Source: Locusta migratoria (lineage: Eukaryota; Arthropoda; Insecta; Orthoptera; Acrididae). Taken from it: a stretch of DNA of 64,000 nucleotides. The notes under the pieces were generated by a model, which was not told the DNA's origin, did not search any database, and was given only the letters and a program-made list of their open reading frames with translations. The DNA is taken from contig CM048755.1 of NCBI GenBank assembly GCA_026315105.1, positions 759,457,301 to 759,521,300 of the forward strand, given 5' to 3'. Numbering within the stretch: the stretch's first letter is position 1; the number at the start of each line of letters is the position of its first letter. The position numbers and the translations under genes are program-made. Positions 46,380 through 58,306 of the stretch are shown here, one piece after another.

Positions 46380-47727
46380 CATTGCTCTCTGCAGTGTCTA
46401 CACCGCGGTATTTTCGTCGTTCATTTCTCTGGGTACTGTTTTAATGGATAGGGACTATGTGTGGGTGAAAACTGAGTTGGTGACACTTCGCTCCCAACTT
46501 CAGGCTGTGTTAACCTCAGTTGCACATCTAGAGCCTGCGGTTGAGGGGTGTCGTCGTTGTGAGCTGGCTGTTGGAATCCAATGGACGTCCGTTGCGTCCG
46601 GCGTGTCCATCGATCAGCCCAGTGCTACGATGAGCCCCATTACTGCTCAGACACCCAACCGTGGTCGCGTGGGAGGTCTCCCCATGCATGAAAGGCAGCG
46701 AAAGACTTTCCGGAGGATGCCTCCCCAATGCGTCAGGTTTGAGGATCCGCCTGTGCCAGAATTCCACAGCAGGTCGGTGTCGCGTATCACGACGCCACCT
46801 CCCAGCCCGGACTATCACGGAGGGTGGGTTTGCTTGTAGCTGAGAGCTCCAATGTTAGGTGGGTAATGGGGCCCCTTAGGGATATGGCTGCTAGGAAGGG
46901 AAAGAAGGCCAATGTGCATTGGGGTCATTCCAGATGTGGAACGTGTCTTTCCGGATGCCGTGAAGAGTACGGGTGCAGCCAGCTGCAGATAATGGCCCAT
47001 GTTGGTACCAATGATGTGTGGCCCTTTGGATCGGAAGAGATTCTCTCTGGATTTGATTGGCTCTCTGAAGTGATAACTATTGCCATTATTGCTTGCAAGA
47101 TGAAGGCAGAGCTCACCATCTGCAGTATAGTTGACGGGACCGATTACGGACCTCTGGTACAGAGCCGATTGGAGAGTCTGAATCAGAGGCTCAGACGGTT
47201 CTGCGACCGTGAAAGCTGCAGATTTCTTGACTTGCGCCCTAGGGTGGTGGGGATCCAGGTTCCAATGAATAGGTCAGGTGTCCACTATACGTAGAAAGCG
47301 GCTACACGGGTAGTGGGGGCTTTTTTTCAGGTTAGTGGGTCTCGGAAACACCCAAAAAGGATCTCTTACAAAGGATACAGATCACGGATAGTCGAACACA
47401 AATTTAAAAACCATTGTTCTAACAAATGTAAACTGTAGTAGCTGTGTGGGGGAAAGTACCACAGCTCTAAGCACTAAAATAAAGTATTGAACTTAATCTC
47501 AAAGCCAAAAATAAGTTCAGCAGATTTTTTTTTTTTTTTTTTTTGCAAAGAGACAACTGGTGTTCAGAAAGGACAGATTGAAAAATATAGGTGGTGGTGT
47601 ATTTATTGTTGTCAGAAGCGGTCTATCCTGTAGCGAAATTGAAGTAGATGGTTCCTGTGAGTTGGTATGGGTATACCTGACAACCGGAATATATAGGTAT
47701 ATATTAATCAGAAACGTAAAGAAGAAG
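46380..47727 (+). pseudogene. LINE ORF1 with SGNH-esterase-like domain, plus EN fragment
   Basis: Plus-strand frames 46444-46839 and 46824-47294 form one ORF1. The first part is a low-complexity N-terminus (VWVKTELVTLRSQLQAVLTS, coiled-coil-like). The second reads LVAESSNVRWVMG, IMAHVGTNDVWPFGSEE and SRLESLNQRLRRFCDRESCR, then FLDLRPRVVG and MNRSGVHYT. HVGTND and the closing SGVH correspond to the GTND block and terminal D/S-x-H block of SGNH hydrolase domains found in ORF1 of CR1/L2-like LINEs. The nucleophile block is degraded (no clear G-D-S). After a T-tract (47525-47544) a stretch of the EN domain follows: VFRKDRLKNIGGGVFIVVRS and CELVWVYLT. Stops and frame breaks make it inactive. It ends where the inverted-repeat arm begins. 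Confidence 0.6.
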
Positions 47728-48561
47728 CAGTGGCGGATACAGAATTTTTTTCTGGGTGCCGGGGGGGGGGGGGGGGGGCACAAGACTGAGGAGGGTGAAC
47801 TTGTCCTTAAGGGCTTTGTGAGACTAATTTTAAAAAACACACATATTATATGAATATATTAAATAAATGTTATTACAGTTATTGTCTCATATAACTGCTA
47901 TAGGAAACCCACAAAATATGTTCCAAAGCCACAGTCGCTTCTTAGAAAAAAAGTTCCATCTAACGACCAATGCACTATTAGACTCTGTGCACTATGGCGT
48001 CATTTTCAAATGCCTATGATCACAAAAATATTACAATGATTCAATCACATTAAACAGAGCTAATTTTACCAATTAAGAAAAAAAACTCACACACAGTATT
48101 TAGAGCGTGAATGCCCTGTGTTCAGCTGTGGGTACACTTGTTTCATCCTTCATCATAATAAAGGATGAAACACTTGCCAACAGCTGAACACTGCGCATTC
48201 AGTCTCTGAATTTAATTCAATATCTAACTGATTCAGAGCTTCGACAGGTGGGTATATGCGAATCCCTCTGCAGAGGAAGCCATATGAAATTGGCATAGGT
48301 TTCTCTACATATTTACAACTTTGGAATAATTGGACTATAAGACTGAATAATACTGATCACTTGAAAATTCAAACAATTGTACAGTATGGTAAGAAATTTT
48401 TTTTGTACATATTAAATGAGTCAAGTGACTTAATGGTCACTGTACAAAAATGTAGGACATATTGTTTCAAAAAAGTTCAAATGTTTGTAATCCGAAGGGA
48501 CCAAACTGCTAAGGTCATTGGTCCCTTGTCTTACAATCTACTTCAACTTATTCTAAGGACA

Positions 48562-48613
<52 letters not shown>

Positions 48614-49200
48614 GCCCGAGGGAGGACTCTAACCTCTGGTGGGAATGGCTGTGTACTGCACGACATTGAACCCCAGATCAAACGATCATTCCTGTGCGAC
48701 GCACATGGTTTTATAAATTATTAAACTTTTCACTGTTTAATGTGGTTGAATCATTGTAATTTTTTTAATTATAGGAACTTTAACAATGATGCCATAGTGC
48801 GTCGAAACTAGTAGTGCATTGGTAATTAGATGGAAGTACATTAGTTTTACAAGTGAAGACGATTATACCTGGTGACACCAGCAGCACTACTTGAAGGGAT
48901 CCATTTATTTAGTATGTCTGTCATCGTTACGCTGCCCCTAGACGCGAAATATTACTGCACACATTGTTAGGGGTTACGTTTCCAACACTGCGACGCTGCC
49001 TTCTGCTCGACCGCGGCAGCCATGGTAGACGCCTCCTGTCGCTGCCTACAGCCAGCGTACGAATCTTCGACTAACAATACTGTATCCGGCTTATCTGTGT
49101 CATTACCAAACAATGCAGAATTTTGAAAAACAGCGTACCCTCAAAGGTCGCCCAATTACGGGTCGGAAACAAACAGCTAGTAAATACAAGTATGTCGCGC
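47728..49200 (-). repeat. right arm of the large inverted repeat
   Basis: It begins CAGTGGCGGATACAGAATTT at 47728, followed by a long G-tract (about 47761-47778). It is the inverted copy of 41660-43200 and contains the same nested SINE but no MITE. A long-TIR sub-element (47955-48060 against 48725-48835, inverted) lies within, and a perfect 11-bp hairpin GTTTCATCCTT/AAGGATGAAAC is at 48140-48171. Confidence 0.85.
48473..48703 (-). mobile_element. tRNA-derived SINE with internal (CA)n, right arm copy
   Basis: Partner of the SINE at 42488-42705, with (CA)n at about 48562-48613 interrupted by one T. The B-box is mutated (GAGGTTAGAGTCCTCC). Confidence 0.85.
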
Positions 49201-49710
49201 TCTGTTCGCCCCTGTGCAGTATCACTAGATATTTTTCATTCCAGTTAACCTCTCATACCTTAGTTTCTTTATCATTAGCTGCATGTAAAAATAAACCTTA
49301 TTTCACACTGGTGTAGAAAAAAAATCAAAATATTTTACACAGTAGAATCATTGCAAGAGTGCTGCATTGAGTATTTATCATTTTGCAACTTTCTGATTAA
49401 AGTAAATAAAATATTTACATTTATTTGCATAACTACTCACTAACCACTATCATCAACATCATTATAGGATTACTTTTCCATTTGTCTGTGACAGTTAATA
49501 GAGAAAGAGGTAAGTAAGCGAATAAATGAAAATGTAAGTTTACGGGAATACTTTTATCTTAAAAAATGCAGGTACACATTCCAGAATGTTTAAGGAAGCG
49601 TTTTCAAAAACTCTTTTGTCACCTATCGGATTTGTCCAGTACGCGTCACACTTACGTTTTTACATTGCTGCAGTTTCTGTTGGTAGCGCTGGGCGTCATC
49701 ATCGCCACCT
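49201..49710. other. AT-rich gap between the inverted-repeat arm and the Harbinger element
   Basis: No recognised feature. The start of an open frame at 49566 reads through the left Harbinger end. Confidence 0.4.
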
Positions 49711-49713
49711 TTA

Positions 49714-51066
49714 AGCCGTCGGCACACGAAACGAGGCAGTTAAGGTTGACGTGCGCGGGTACTGGAAATACGACGCTACGAGTCACAGCTCACGGATTTT
49801 GGCTTTCAGAGTTTTCAGCACGCTATCGTCGTCTGCTACAGCTTTATTTGGAGCGCGAAGCACACACGTCGAAAAGTACGTGTTTAAAAATGGATCCTAC
49901 TGAACTAGCTGTTTTGGCGTTATTGGCTATTGTCGAAGATGAGAGGAGAAAATCCCGCACAAGATTATGGGTACGGGAGTGCATTCAGCGGCGAAATAAT
50001 GGCAGGGAAACCATTCGTAGGCAATACTTTATCTTCCGATACCACCCGTCTGCTTTGACCCACGACGTAATGACGATAACCGACATTCATATTTCAATGT
50101 GAATGTAATGTGGCGCCGGCCGCGGTGGCCGAGGTGACTGAGGCGCTCCAGTCACGGTCAGCACGGCCACTACGGTCGGGGGTTCGAATCACCCTCGGGA
50201 ATGGATATTTGTGCCGTCCTAGTTCGTAAGTAGTTCATAAGTAGTTTGTAAGTTTAGGGGCTGATGACCCCGTAGTTAAGTCCCATAAGCTTAACAAACA
50301 TTTGAACATTTTTTTTTTTTTTTGTAATGTGGCGTCGATAACAACACGAACTAAATAACTGCACTAATATAAATTAACCGAAAAGAAATAGCAATACTGA
50401 AATAAACTGAAACATGAAGATTGACGTCGCACTCTTTTGGAAGAATTTTTTTCTCTAAACAGACTCTGTTCCCTCGGCTGCATTGGTTAACAAAATAACA
50501 ACGCAAAACGTAACTTCACTTTTTACACTTCGCTAGTCTCTCGCGCCGTATTTCGCCAAGTTTCGTAATTGTACTTCATTACTACGAAAAAAAAAAAGCT
50601 CTCCTGACGCTACGTCGTATTCAAGAACATCAATAAACGAGCCGTCTTCTGGGTGATTTTCTGTCCTACATTGTCCGGACGAGCTATTTACATACTCTCA
50701 AGCGTTATCATTGCATGTTTTTTTCGATGTTTCATCTTTATTTCAATATTACTATTTCTATTGTTTTTTTTAAATTTATTTATAAGCACTATTCTTCCTC
50801 CGTGGCTTTACACATTTGTTAGTCCACGCAATAGTCATGTTGCTAGAAGTAAATAATAAACCGAACTGAAGCAGGAAAGGTCGGAACATGACATAAGACA
50901 GTGTTCTTGCTTCCGACTTCACGTGCACGTCACCGAAATATCGCAGAACGTATTTTGAGTTTCACGGGAGAAAATGGCTTCTCAACGGAAAAAAAGTAGG
51001 ATATGACATCAGAAATCTCAGAGCGGCACGTCTACGTTAGCTATCCCGTTCCGTGTGCCGACGGCA
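49714..51066 (+). mobile_element. PIF/Harbinger-type element, deleted, with TIRs and 3-bp TSD
   Basis: The left end is AGCCGTCGGCACACGAAACG and the right end on the minus strand is TGCCGTCGGCACACGGAACG, an inverted repeat of about 20 bp. It is flanked by TTA (49711-49713 and 51067-51069), the TWA-type 3-bp duplication of Harbinger elements. Inside, MDPTELAVLALLAIVEDERR followed by SRTRLWVRECIQRRN (49891-50000) resembles the N-terminus of Harbinger transposases. The DDE part is missing. A SINE (50115-50322) inserted later. Net length without the SINE is about 1.14 kb. Confidence 0.72.
50115..50322 (+). mobile_element. tRNA-derived SINE with 11-bp TSD inside the Harbinger element
   Basis: Complete copy with a poly(T) end. 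The duplication TGTAATGTGGC is at 50104-50114 and 50323-50333. Confidence 0.93.
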
Positions 51067-51220
51067 TTACTTCATCCATACAATCATTGAGAAAGAACGG
51101 ATGGGATAAAGTAGCAAGACTCCTTCACAACGAAAGTAAAGTTATATTCCACTACACTTTCAAAAGAAAAATTTAAATATATACCGAAAATTGTGAAAAA
51201 AAATGTAAAATAAATAAAAA

Positions 51221-51647
51221 TGTGGCCGAGTTAAAAGAGACCGACACAGGAATAAAGGATACACGCTTGTGCAGGTACGGAGGTGACCAGCCAGTGGGAC
51301 AGCAGAAACTAGAAACTCTAGAGTAAATTAGAACGAGATATATATTTCATGGAGTCTTGGTAATACTTTTACATAGTTCTTGACTGCAGAATGCTGATAC
51401 ATAGTTTAGATAGAGGCCTGCCAAATGATGATTCCTAGTGCCTATCCGATAGCCAAGTCTTCACTGATTCCGAAGTGTTAACTGGTTCCTATCTCAGTCC
51501 CAAGTGAACGATGCAGCAGTCGTGGCCACGAGCGGAGTTGCAGCAGAGTGGGCTCGTGGCTGACGTCGTAAGAACGCCGCGCCGTGCGTGCATGGCGGCG
51601 CGCGGCGAAAGTACTTGGCGCGCACTTTATACTTTTGCGACACCACA
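51221..51647 (-). repeat. solo-type LTR (427 bp)
   Basis: On the minus strand it runs TGTGGTGTCGCA ... CTCGGCCACA with 5-bp inverted ends TGTGG/CCACA. GC-rich at its start. It is homologous over most of its length to 58307-58719 in opposite orientation, and unrelated to the gypsy LTR at 27693. No internal coding sequence adjoins it and no TSD was found. Confidence 0.7.
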
Positions 51648-51889
51648 TAAGCTGTGACCCACTGCGGCTCGGCCTTTGTAACTATGTAGTCTCCTATGTA
51701 GTCTCACACATTGGCTAGGGAACCCATCTCTTATTTTCTAGATGCGGGCTTCAAATCGCGTTCGACCATATGTATGGTTTCTGTGGTTCCCCTTTCTTGA
51801 TCACCGAGTATTTTGGTATCTTTAATGAATTAGTTGCCGACCCGACGTTCAACCCTCATTACACCTTCCAATATCTCCTGGACTTTTGA

Positions 51890-52102
51890 AAAAAATGTTC
51901 AAGTGTGTGTGAGGTCTTATGCGACCAAACTGCGTGGTCATCAGCCGCAAGACTTACACACTAATTACTTAACTAACTTAAACTAACTTACGCTAAGGAC
52001 AACTCAAACACCCATGCCCGAGGGAGGATTAGAACTCCCGACCGCAGCGGCCGCGCAGACCGTGACTGGCGTGCCGCAGACCGCTCGGCCACTGCGGCCG
52101 GC
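51890..52102 (-). mobile_element. tRNA-derived SINE with 11-bp TSD
   Basis: Minus-strand copy with head GCCGGCCGCAGTGGCCGAGC and B-box GGGAGTTCTAATCCTCCC (one mutation). The duplication TGGACTTTTGA is at 51879-51889 and 52103-52113. Confidence 0.92.
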
Positions 52103-52113
52103 TGGACTTTTGA

Positions 52114-53440
52114 TCTGCGATTTATAGTCCTTCTGTTGCGCAACTGGTTTAACCTAACACAGATTGTTGCAGCCTTTCCAACTAGAGGAACATGTCTTAG
52201 CATTTCAGATAAATTAATACGAATGACAATGTTCAAAACCTACGCGTTGGCTGATACAGATGGCAAGCTGACGACAGTCTGTCGTTTTTATTCGATTTTT
52301 AGTTCACCATCGTTTTTCGCAGCCTGGAACTTCTGCGTTGCACGTCTAATTTTGCTGCAATCACACTGCCACTCATTATAATATCCGTCAAATGAACTGT
52401 TACTAGGGAAGACTAACACGTCTGCAATGACTTTCGCGTCGAACAGACACATTTGGAAACTTTAACACAGTATTTGTATTTTTTTACTATTTGATGCATT
52501 ACTCGGTGAGATGAACTGCCGGCCGCAGCGTCGAGTTTCGTAGCTGAACTTGACGCATGTGTCTGTTTGCTGTAGGTCTCAGTAGACTGGTGCTCCGTCC
52601 ACCTTTCTTGTGTTCCCGCCATTCTTTCTGTCCCGCAAATTTTTATATTAATGAAACGCTCGCAATTAATGTTCCAAGCATTAATGTGGACACTTTCAGA
52701 GTTATGGAACAGCTAGGAATGCAAAATGTCGAGTCGACACTAAATGAAACAGTCAGATACCAGTCCGCATCTCTTTAGTTTTATTGCCCTTTTTAATTTA
52801 AAAGGACGTTCTGAGAATGTTTTAGTGCATCTGCATTGAATCAAATAAAAACTGAGGCAGTGAAACTTTTTAATTTGGTATTCGTGTGGAAAGACAAGAA
52901 ACAATTTGTAGAACGTTATTTTTCATTTTTGACCAATTTATTTGTAGTAATGCTACAAATACGAATCTATAAAAATCCGATAATATATTTATATATATGG
53001 TGTGCGTTCTCTGGCACACGAGCAAAAGAACCCTGCGGCCAGTATGACTGAAGCCATAAAGCATTAGTGGTGCTGGAGCGGGATTCTCCTGCTTACTGCT
53101 GACACCACAACTGCACGGGCTACCCTAGCACACCTACAACCAACCAAAAGTTCCATTCCTTTGTGTCCGAATGCAAGTACTTAGGAGAATTTTCTAACTT
53201 CCCCATTCAATGCCCACTGCCAGCTAATGGTCTGAATCCTTTGTCTCTTTCTATTTGCTTTTCGTAATAACTGGCGTTAAAATGAGTCAGATAGCTTACC
53301 AACCTCCTTCGGCTTTTGATTATTTTTAAAATATAGTAAAATATCTGTAAGCAACGTAATTTAAAGTGTTGAGATTGTCGATTACTAATCCATCTGCATG
53401 CATCACGTGTAGCTGTGGATTGGTACGAAAGTGAGTGAGC
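52114..53440. other. no recognised feature
   Basis: Open frames of up to 97 codons on both strands (52136-53500) without motifs. Confidence 0.35.
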
Positions 53441-53449
53441 ATCAACATG

Positions 53450-53884
53450 ACGTCTGTCAACCGTTCGTCGCCGTGATGACTTGAAATCTGCTGGGGTCAC
53501 AATCGATGATGTCTCTGAATGTCTGCGGGAGAAAGGAAGCCCGCTATTCCTGGACAGCCGGAACCGGAGAAGTCTGCAGTGATGTCACAATGGCAACTCA
53601 ACCCAAAGGTGCTGCACTGGGGGTCGACACCTCGGGTAGGCCAATGTATGTTATTGTGCACAAATCTTTTCCTCAAAGACGCTGCTTTAGGACAGGGGGC
53701 ATTGTCGTGCTAAGACAAACATCCACCGTCTCCGAACTGCACGTTGTACCAAATTCTGCTCATAGGATCCCGCATTCGACGTTTTCTTGTGTACAATAAG
53801 ACGACAACTTCCAAAACACAACCACACCCCCTGCACTTCGCTTTGGCTTTACTCCGTTCCCAGGCAGTCGCCAAACTCTAGGTC

Positions 53885-53915
<31 letters not shown>

Positions 53916-54255
53916 TGGGTATAGTGCAATTCATTACACAAAATCACTCGTTTCGACTGTGCAGTGGGATTTTATTTGACACTAATCGTGTGTCATATTG
54001 GAATGTGTGGCTTCTAAAGAATGCTTGACTGTTGGACTTGATTAATTTTAACCCTCTACGTAAAGTCATTGTGCTTGCTAGACTTCTTGCTATTGCCCTA
54101 TTGGAACTCGCAAGTGGTTCCTCCCTCAAACTACATGGATTTCTTTACAACCGCCCTTCGCCATGCTCGACGGTCCAGGAACACGAGGTCTGCCTGGTTT
54201 TCATTTAGCTGTAATTGTCCCTTCACTTTATCACTTTACAACTGAACCACTAGTA
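53450..54255 (-). pseudogene. Tc1-like transposase pseudogene
   Basis: Minus strand. 54253-54030 reads DRRALRKAVAKNP-type sequence (seen best in the sister copy) and SNRAIARS-ASTMTLRRGLK, the helix-turn-helix of Tc1 transposases (S--TLRR-L). Then 53900-53480 reads WMFVLA, DNAPCPKAASLRKRFVHNNI and, in another frame, STFGLSCHCDIT, the Q-DNAPCH-A block with the second catalytic Asp and the following region. A (TA)n repeat at 53888-53915 lies between. Several frameshifts. TIRs not found. Confidence 0.5.
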
Positions 54256-55438
54256 CTCGACTTTGAGAGATTTGAAGGTTTGACATGTCCTTGCCGGATA
54301 TATTGCTCATACGACTTCCGATAGCTAGTTCAGGTTGGAAGTCATTCTATACTCCTGAACGACACATTCTGTTATCACTGCTTCTCTACTGACAACACAA
54401 TACATTGTAATTTTATTTTATTTATTTATTTTTTTTACACAAGAAGCACGATGATCTTTTAAGATGACATGAATAATTCTATAAATTTATAATTTCTTTT
54501 AACTTATCTACAGGGTGGATAAAAGTATAGAAAACACACATTACGATGCCCAATACAGACTAGGTTTCAGAGGGATCCTATACCATTCTTCCCGTGAAAT
54601 AACGTCAGGTTTAGATTACGTCGACAAAGGTGGATAGCGATTACGTAGCATTCTTTGGAAAGAACATCAGAAAAGCTCAGCAACTGTTACACCTGCCGAC
54701 TGTGCTCGCACTCACAAAGCCGGCCAAGGACTTGCGAGCTGCGTAAAGACAGTTCTCTAGTCTTGGAACACAGTATCACAAACGTACCGTGGGATAAGCA
54801 AAAATGATCCCATAATCCTTGGCAGGAGGCCCATAGAATACCTCGACATATCTGTCCAAATCATCAGCACGTTATGAGTTAGAATAACAATTATGATAAT
54901 AAATGCGCAAAATACAAAGTACACAATGAATCGAAGAAAGTATAATCCAAACACAATGTCACTTTGCAAACCTGCTAACAAATACCACAGAAGAATTTTA
55001 ATGGAGAAATAATTCTCCTCAACGTTAGGAAAAGGAAACTACTTGTCTGAGCGTGTCCAAAAGAGCAACTGGTCTGTTTTGGAAGATGTGGAAGGAAGTC
55101 TTAAGCCAAGTAGGTGAAATTGTGGAGTCGGGGATTTGGGGGGGGGGGGGGGGAGGGGAGTGTATTACTTACTCTAGGCTGCAATGGACGAGTGCCAAGA
55201 AGGCAGTCCAGTGTTAGCGAATGAAACCGTAAAAAGCGATTGAACAGAATAAACAAAGCAATGCTACTTTAAGAAAGACTCAGGTGCGGTACAGCTGAAA
55301 AATTGACAACGTTATTTGTAATGCGCTTTCTCTTCTTTCCCTGTCGTTTTTCGATTATCTTGACGGGATTGGCGGATTTACTTTGGGTCTGGGAATTTTT
55401 GTGGAAAAAGGTGGCCAGATGCCGTTTCTGTCTCTTGG

Positions 55439-55440
<2 letters not shown>
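54256..55440. other. no recognised feature
   Basis: Contains a G-tract at 55137-55153. No motif in the short frames. Confidence 0.35.

Positions 55441-55442
<2 letters not shown>

Positions 55443-55500
<58 letters not shown>
55443..55500 (+). repeat. (GT)n microsatellite, about 29 units
   Basis: It precedes a SINE body, as in the SINE at 42488, and probably grew from the GTGTGTG that follows GGGCATG in that subfamily. Confidence 0.95.
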
Positions 55501-55502
<2 letters not shown>

Positions 55503-55590
55503 TTATTTTGTTCTTAGGATAAGTTAGTTTATGGACCGATGATCACTGCAATTAGGTCCCATAACTTTACAAACATTTGAACATTTTTTT
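55501..55590 (+). mobile_element. SINE 3' half (head lost)
   Basis: TTCTTAGGATAAGTTAGTTT, GGACCGATGATCACTGCAAT and TTACAAACATTTGAACATTT match the body and tail of the main SINE family. Confidence 0.82.
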
Positions 55591-58049
55591 ATCAAATACT
55601 GAAGAGATAACGATTTATGTCCTCTCTGACATTCGAAAACTGTTCTTAATTTTTTCTTTGTTTGGTAGTAACTGTTCATTAATGACATATGGGAGAAATT
55701 CACGACACACAATACTGAATTTTTGGGTTTACTTGTAAGTACGTAGAACCTACTACATCGTACAGGCAAAGTAAGATTATGTTCTCCCGGTCATTATGTT
55801 ATTGTAATTCGTCGAAGCATCACACAGGTTAGAAGACGAGAATCTGGTGTCACCCTGAAAACCGTTAAATTTTTTTTTGATTGAAATTGCATCAAAAATA
55901 TATTGATCACTGGTGAGAGAGCCAAACTTATCACACTAAACAAAGAGTGTTTGGGTTTGGAGCCAATGATAGCGTCACTGTTGCAAGTCTCTTTTTTTCC
56001 ATATTTTGGCAAAGTCCATAAAGTCGCAGGTAACAAGAAGAGCAAGTGGAATAGTGGCAGAGAACATTTTGATAGTCTTTCGCGTATTTATTTGTTTCTC
56101 GTCCGACTGCACACTGGCTCGACCGCGCTGCTATGTCGTCGAGTGGGAACGTTGGAAAAATGAACTGCAGAGCTGCCGGCACAACCGTCATATATGAAAA
56201 GCGGGACCATCTTGCATGCGGGTTTCATATTTCCTAACACAGGAAATTCTAAATTTCTAGATCGTAAAGAGCGGTATTATACCGTTCTGAGTGTTGGTGG
56301 AAAAGAAAAATAGTAGCGTTACGTTTGTTTTGCAACTTCATTACACTAATACGAGGAGTATTCAAAAGAAAACTATGTAACTTCTTAACAACCAAACCGA
56401 TTGAAATTTGAATACGCCGTAGTGCGACATCTGGCCTAGTGCGACATGTCCGCAGTAGAGAAGCGAGCGGCTGTGTGTTCCGCGTGTCACGTCCAGGCGT
56501 AGCAGCGAGCTGTTTCTGACTGGCCGCTGGGGGAGAAAGTGACCAGGCAGGGCAAACACGCTGCTCACGGCCGAACAGTGTGGCCAATTGTGCACTACAG
56601 GCTGGCTTACCGGAAGGTGAGTACGCAGTGGGCTACGAGGAAGCAAAAGGAACTGCGTGCGGGCTAGCACGGCCGGTATCTCGAAGACATTGCTTTCCTG
56701 ACAGCTGTGCCGTCCTTCCAACCAGAGAAAAGCGGCCCTAAAAAGATTCCACGCTCTACCATCAGCAGGCAAAGTTCGATACTCATCTAATTCCTCTAGC
56801 AGGGAAAATAAATTGACACTGACGTGTACTGTGAGAAACTCCGTAGCCTGCGCCTGGGCTGCTCACGGAGGGAGTGACTCTGCTCGATGAGAACACGTCT
56901 CCAGGGCCACACAAAGGTTCAAGTGGCAGCAGCAGGGAATCCTGCTCGTTAAACACTGGACTCTGGTGATTATACCCACAGTGTCGTTTCATACCTTTTC
57001 ATTTGAGCATTCGTCGTAACATTGTGCGGGCCACGTTGTTTTCCGCAAAAATCTTACTTTTCAACTCATGCATAGGAAGAGGGACAACTACAAAATGTAG
57101 TTTCTATAAAATGATGTTATAGGGATAGAATAAATTATCACACCTACATGTGAATGAAATAAAATTACCTAGCACTTCTCTGTCGACAATATCATGACTA
57201 CAGTTGTTATCAAAATATGTCTGCAGTTTTTAAAATTACTTTTGATAAATAAAATTCGTGTCTGGTACAATGAGTCGGCACGCTGAGAGGTGGAGGCACT
57301 GCCATAAATCAGGCTGCCTCGCAATCGTCACTTACGTACATTCATTATTGAAAAAAATCTTATATAAGCTGAACCAATCATGGATATAACTTTTTCAGTC
57401 ATCGTGAAGACGACGAAACTCTTCTAGAGGAGATCCTTCCTAGAGTTCCGGAACAGTTTTAACTTCATATATAATTTGTCTTTTAATCGGAAATTACACA
57501 GCAAACCTATGAGTTACATCTTCAAATGGATAGGACACTTTCAATCGAAACTTCAAATTGTCTTGAAAACATCTCAAAAAGAGGCGCGACGTTGGCAGTA
57601 TTCTGAAAACGATTTGAAAACAATTCCTATATTTATTCCAGAACTGAAATGATTTTTACAAGTTTTTCATTTTCTTTAATACCAGAGCGCTCAGGGAAAT
57701 GAACGCTGGCAGTTGGAAAAATATAACAAAAAATAACCCCGTAAGCCACAAGGAACAGAGCCACACGGCAGTGCAGCACGAAGCGAGTACTGACGAGGAG
57801 AACATCACTTGGCCCGCTGAAGAAATGCCGAAATGAAAACGATATAGCGAAAAATTCTTCGAAAAAAGTTGAATCCTTCCATTGTGTCTCTCGTCGACAA
57901 GTCTAGTGTTGAAACTGAAGACAACAGACAAAATGTGGAGATATTAAATTTCGCCTCCCACCAGACGCTACAGTACCGCCACAGAAACTTGCGGGTAATG
58001 GTATTTAAAAAATAAGAGAAAATGGCGCTCTACTTGGAGGGGCTACTGG
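55591..58049. other. no recognised feature
   Basis: Overlapping frames on both strands (55794-57931) have no motif. ACGAGGAGTATTCAAAAGAA at about 56350 recalls mariner-type ends, but no partner was found. Confidence 0.3.
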
Positions 58050-58306
58050 AAGTATTCAAAGTGATTAAGGGGCCGAACCCTGAAGGAATCGTTATTGGAT
58101 CCTTATTGAGAATGTCTGGCATTGCGAAAGTTCCAATCAATGCAAGTCGGTCAATTCATTACCTGCATAAGTAAACGAATGCATTTTAGGATCTGTCTCT
58201 CCCAGAATCCCAAGTCATGTTCTTGGTTGTATCATTAAGAAATTACTGGAAACGAAGGATTTTCTTTACACGAATCAGCACAGGTTTTAAAAAAACCACT
58301 AGTGTG
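58050..58306 (+). pseudogene. LINE RT scrap cut by an LTR
   Basis: Near 58200-58290 the plus strand reads SHVLGCIIKKLLETKDFLYT and NQHRF-KNH, the 'I-E--I---LE----L---QHGFRKNHS' RT stretch. It stops at the LTR start (58307). A similar segment is present in the LINE at 61290-61380. Confidence 0.5.

Noticed and set aside
48560..48615. Tandem short repeats as a possible CRISPR-like array
   Set aside because: Simple CA dinucleotide microsatellite within a SINE; no spacers.
56340..56400. Mariner-type terminal sequence (ACGAGGAGTATTCAAAAG)
   Set aside because: No opposite end or transposase remnant found nearby; could be coincidence.
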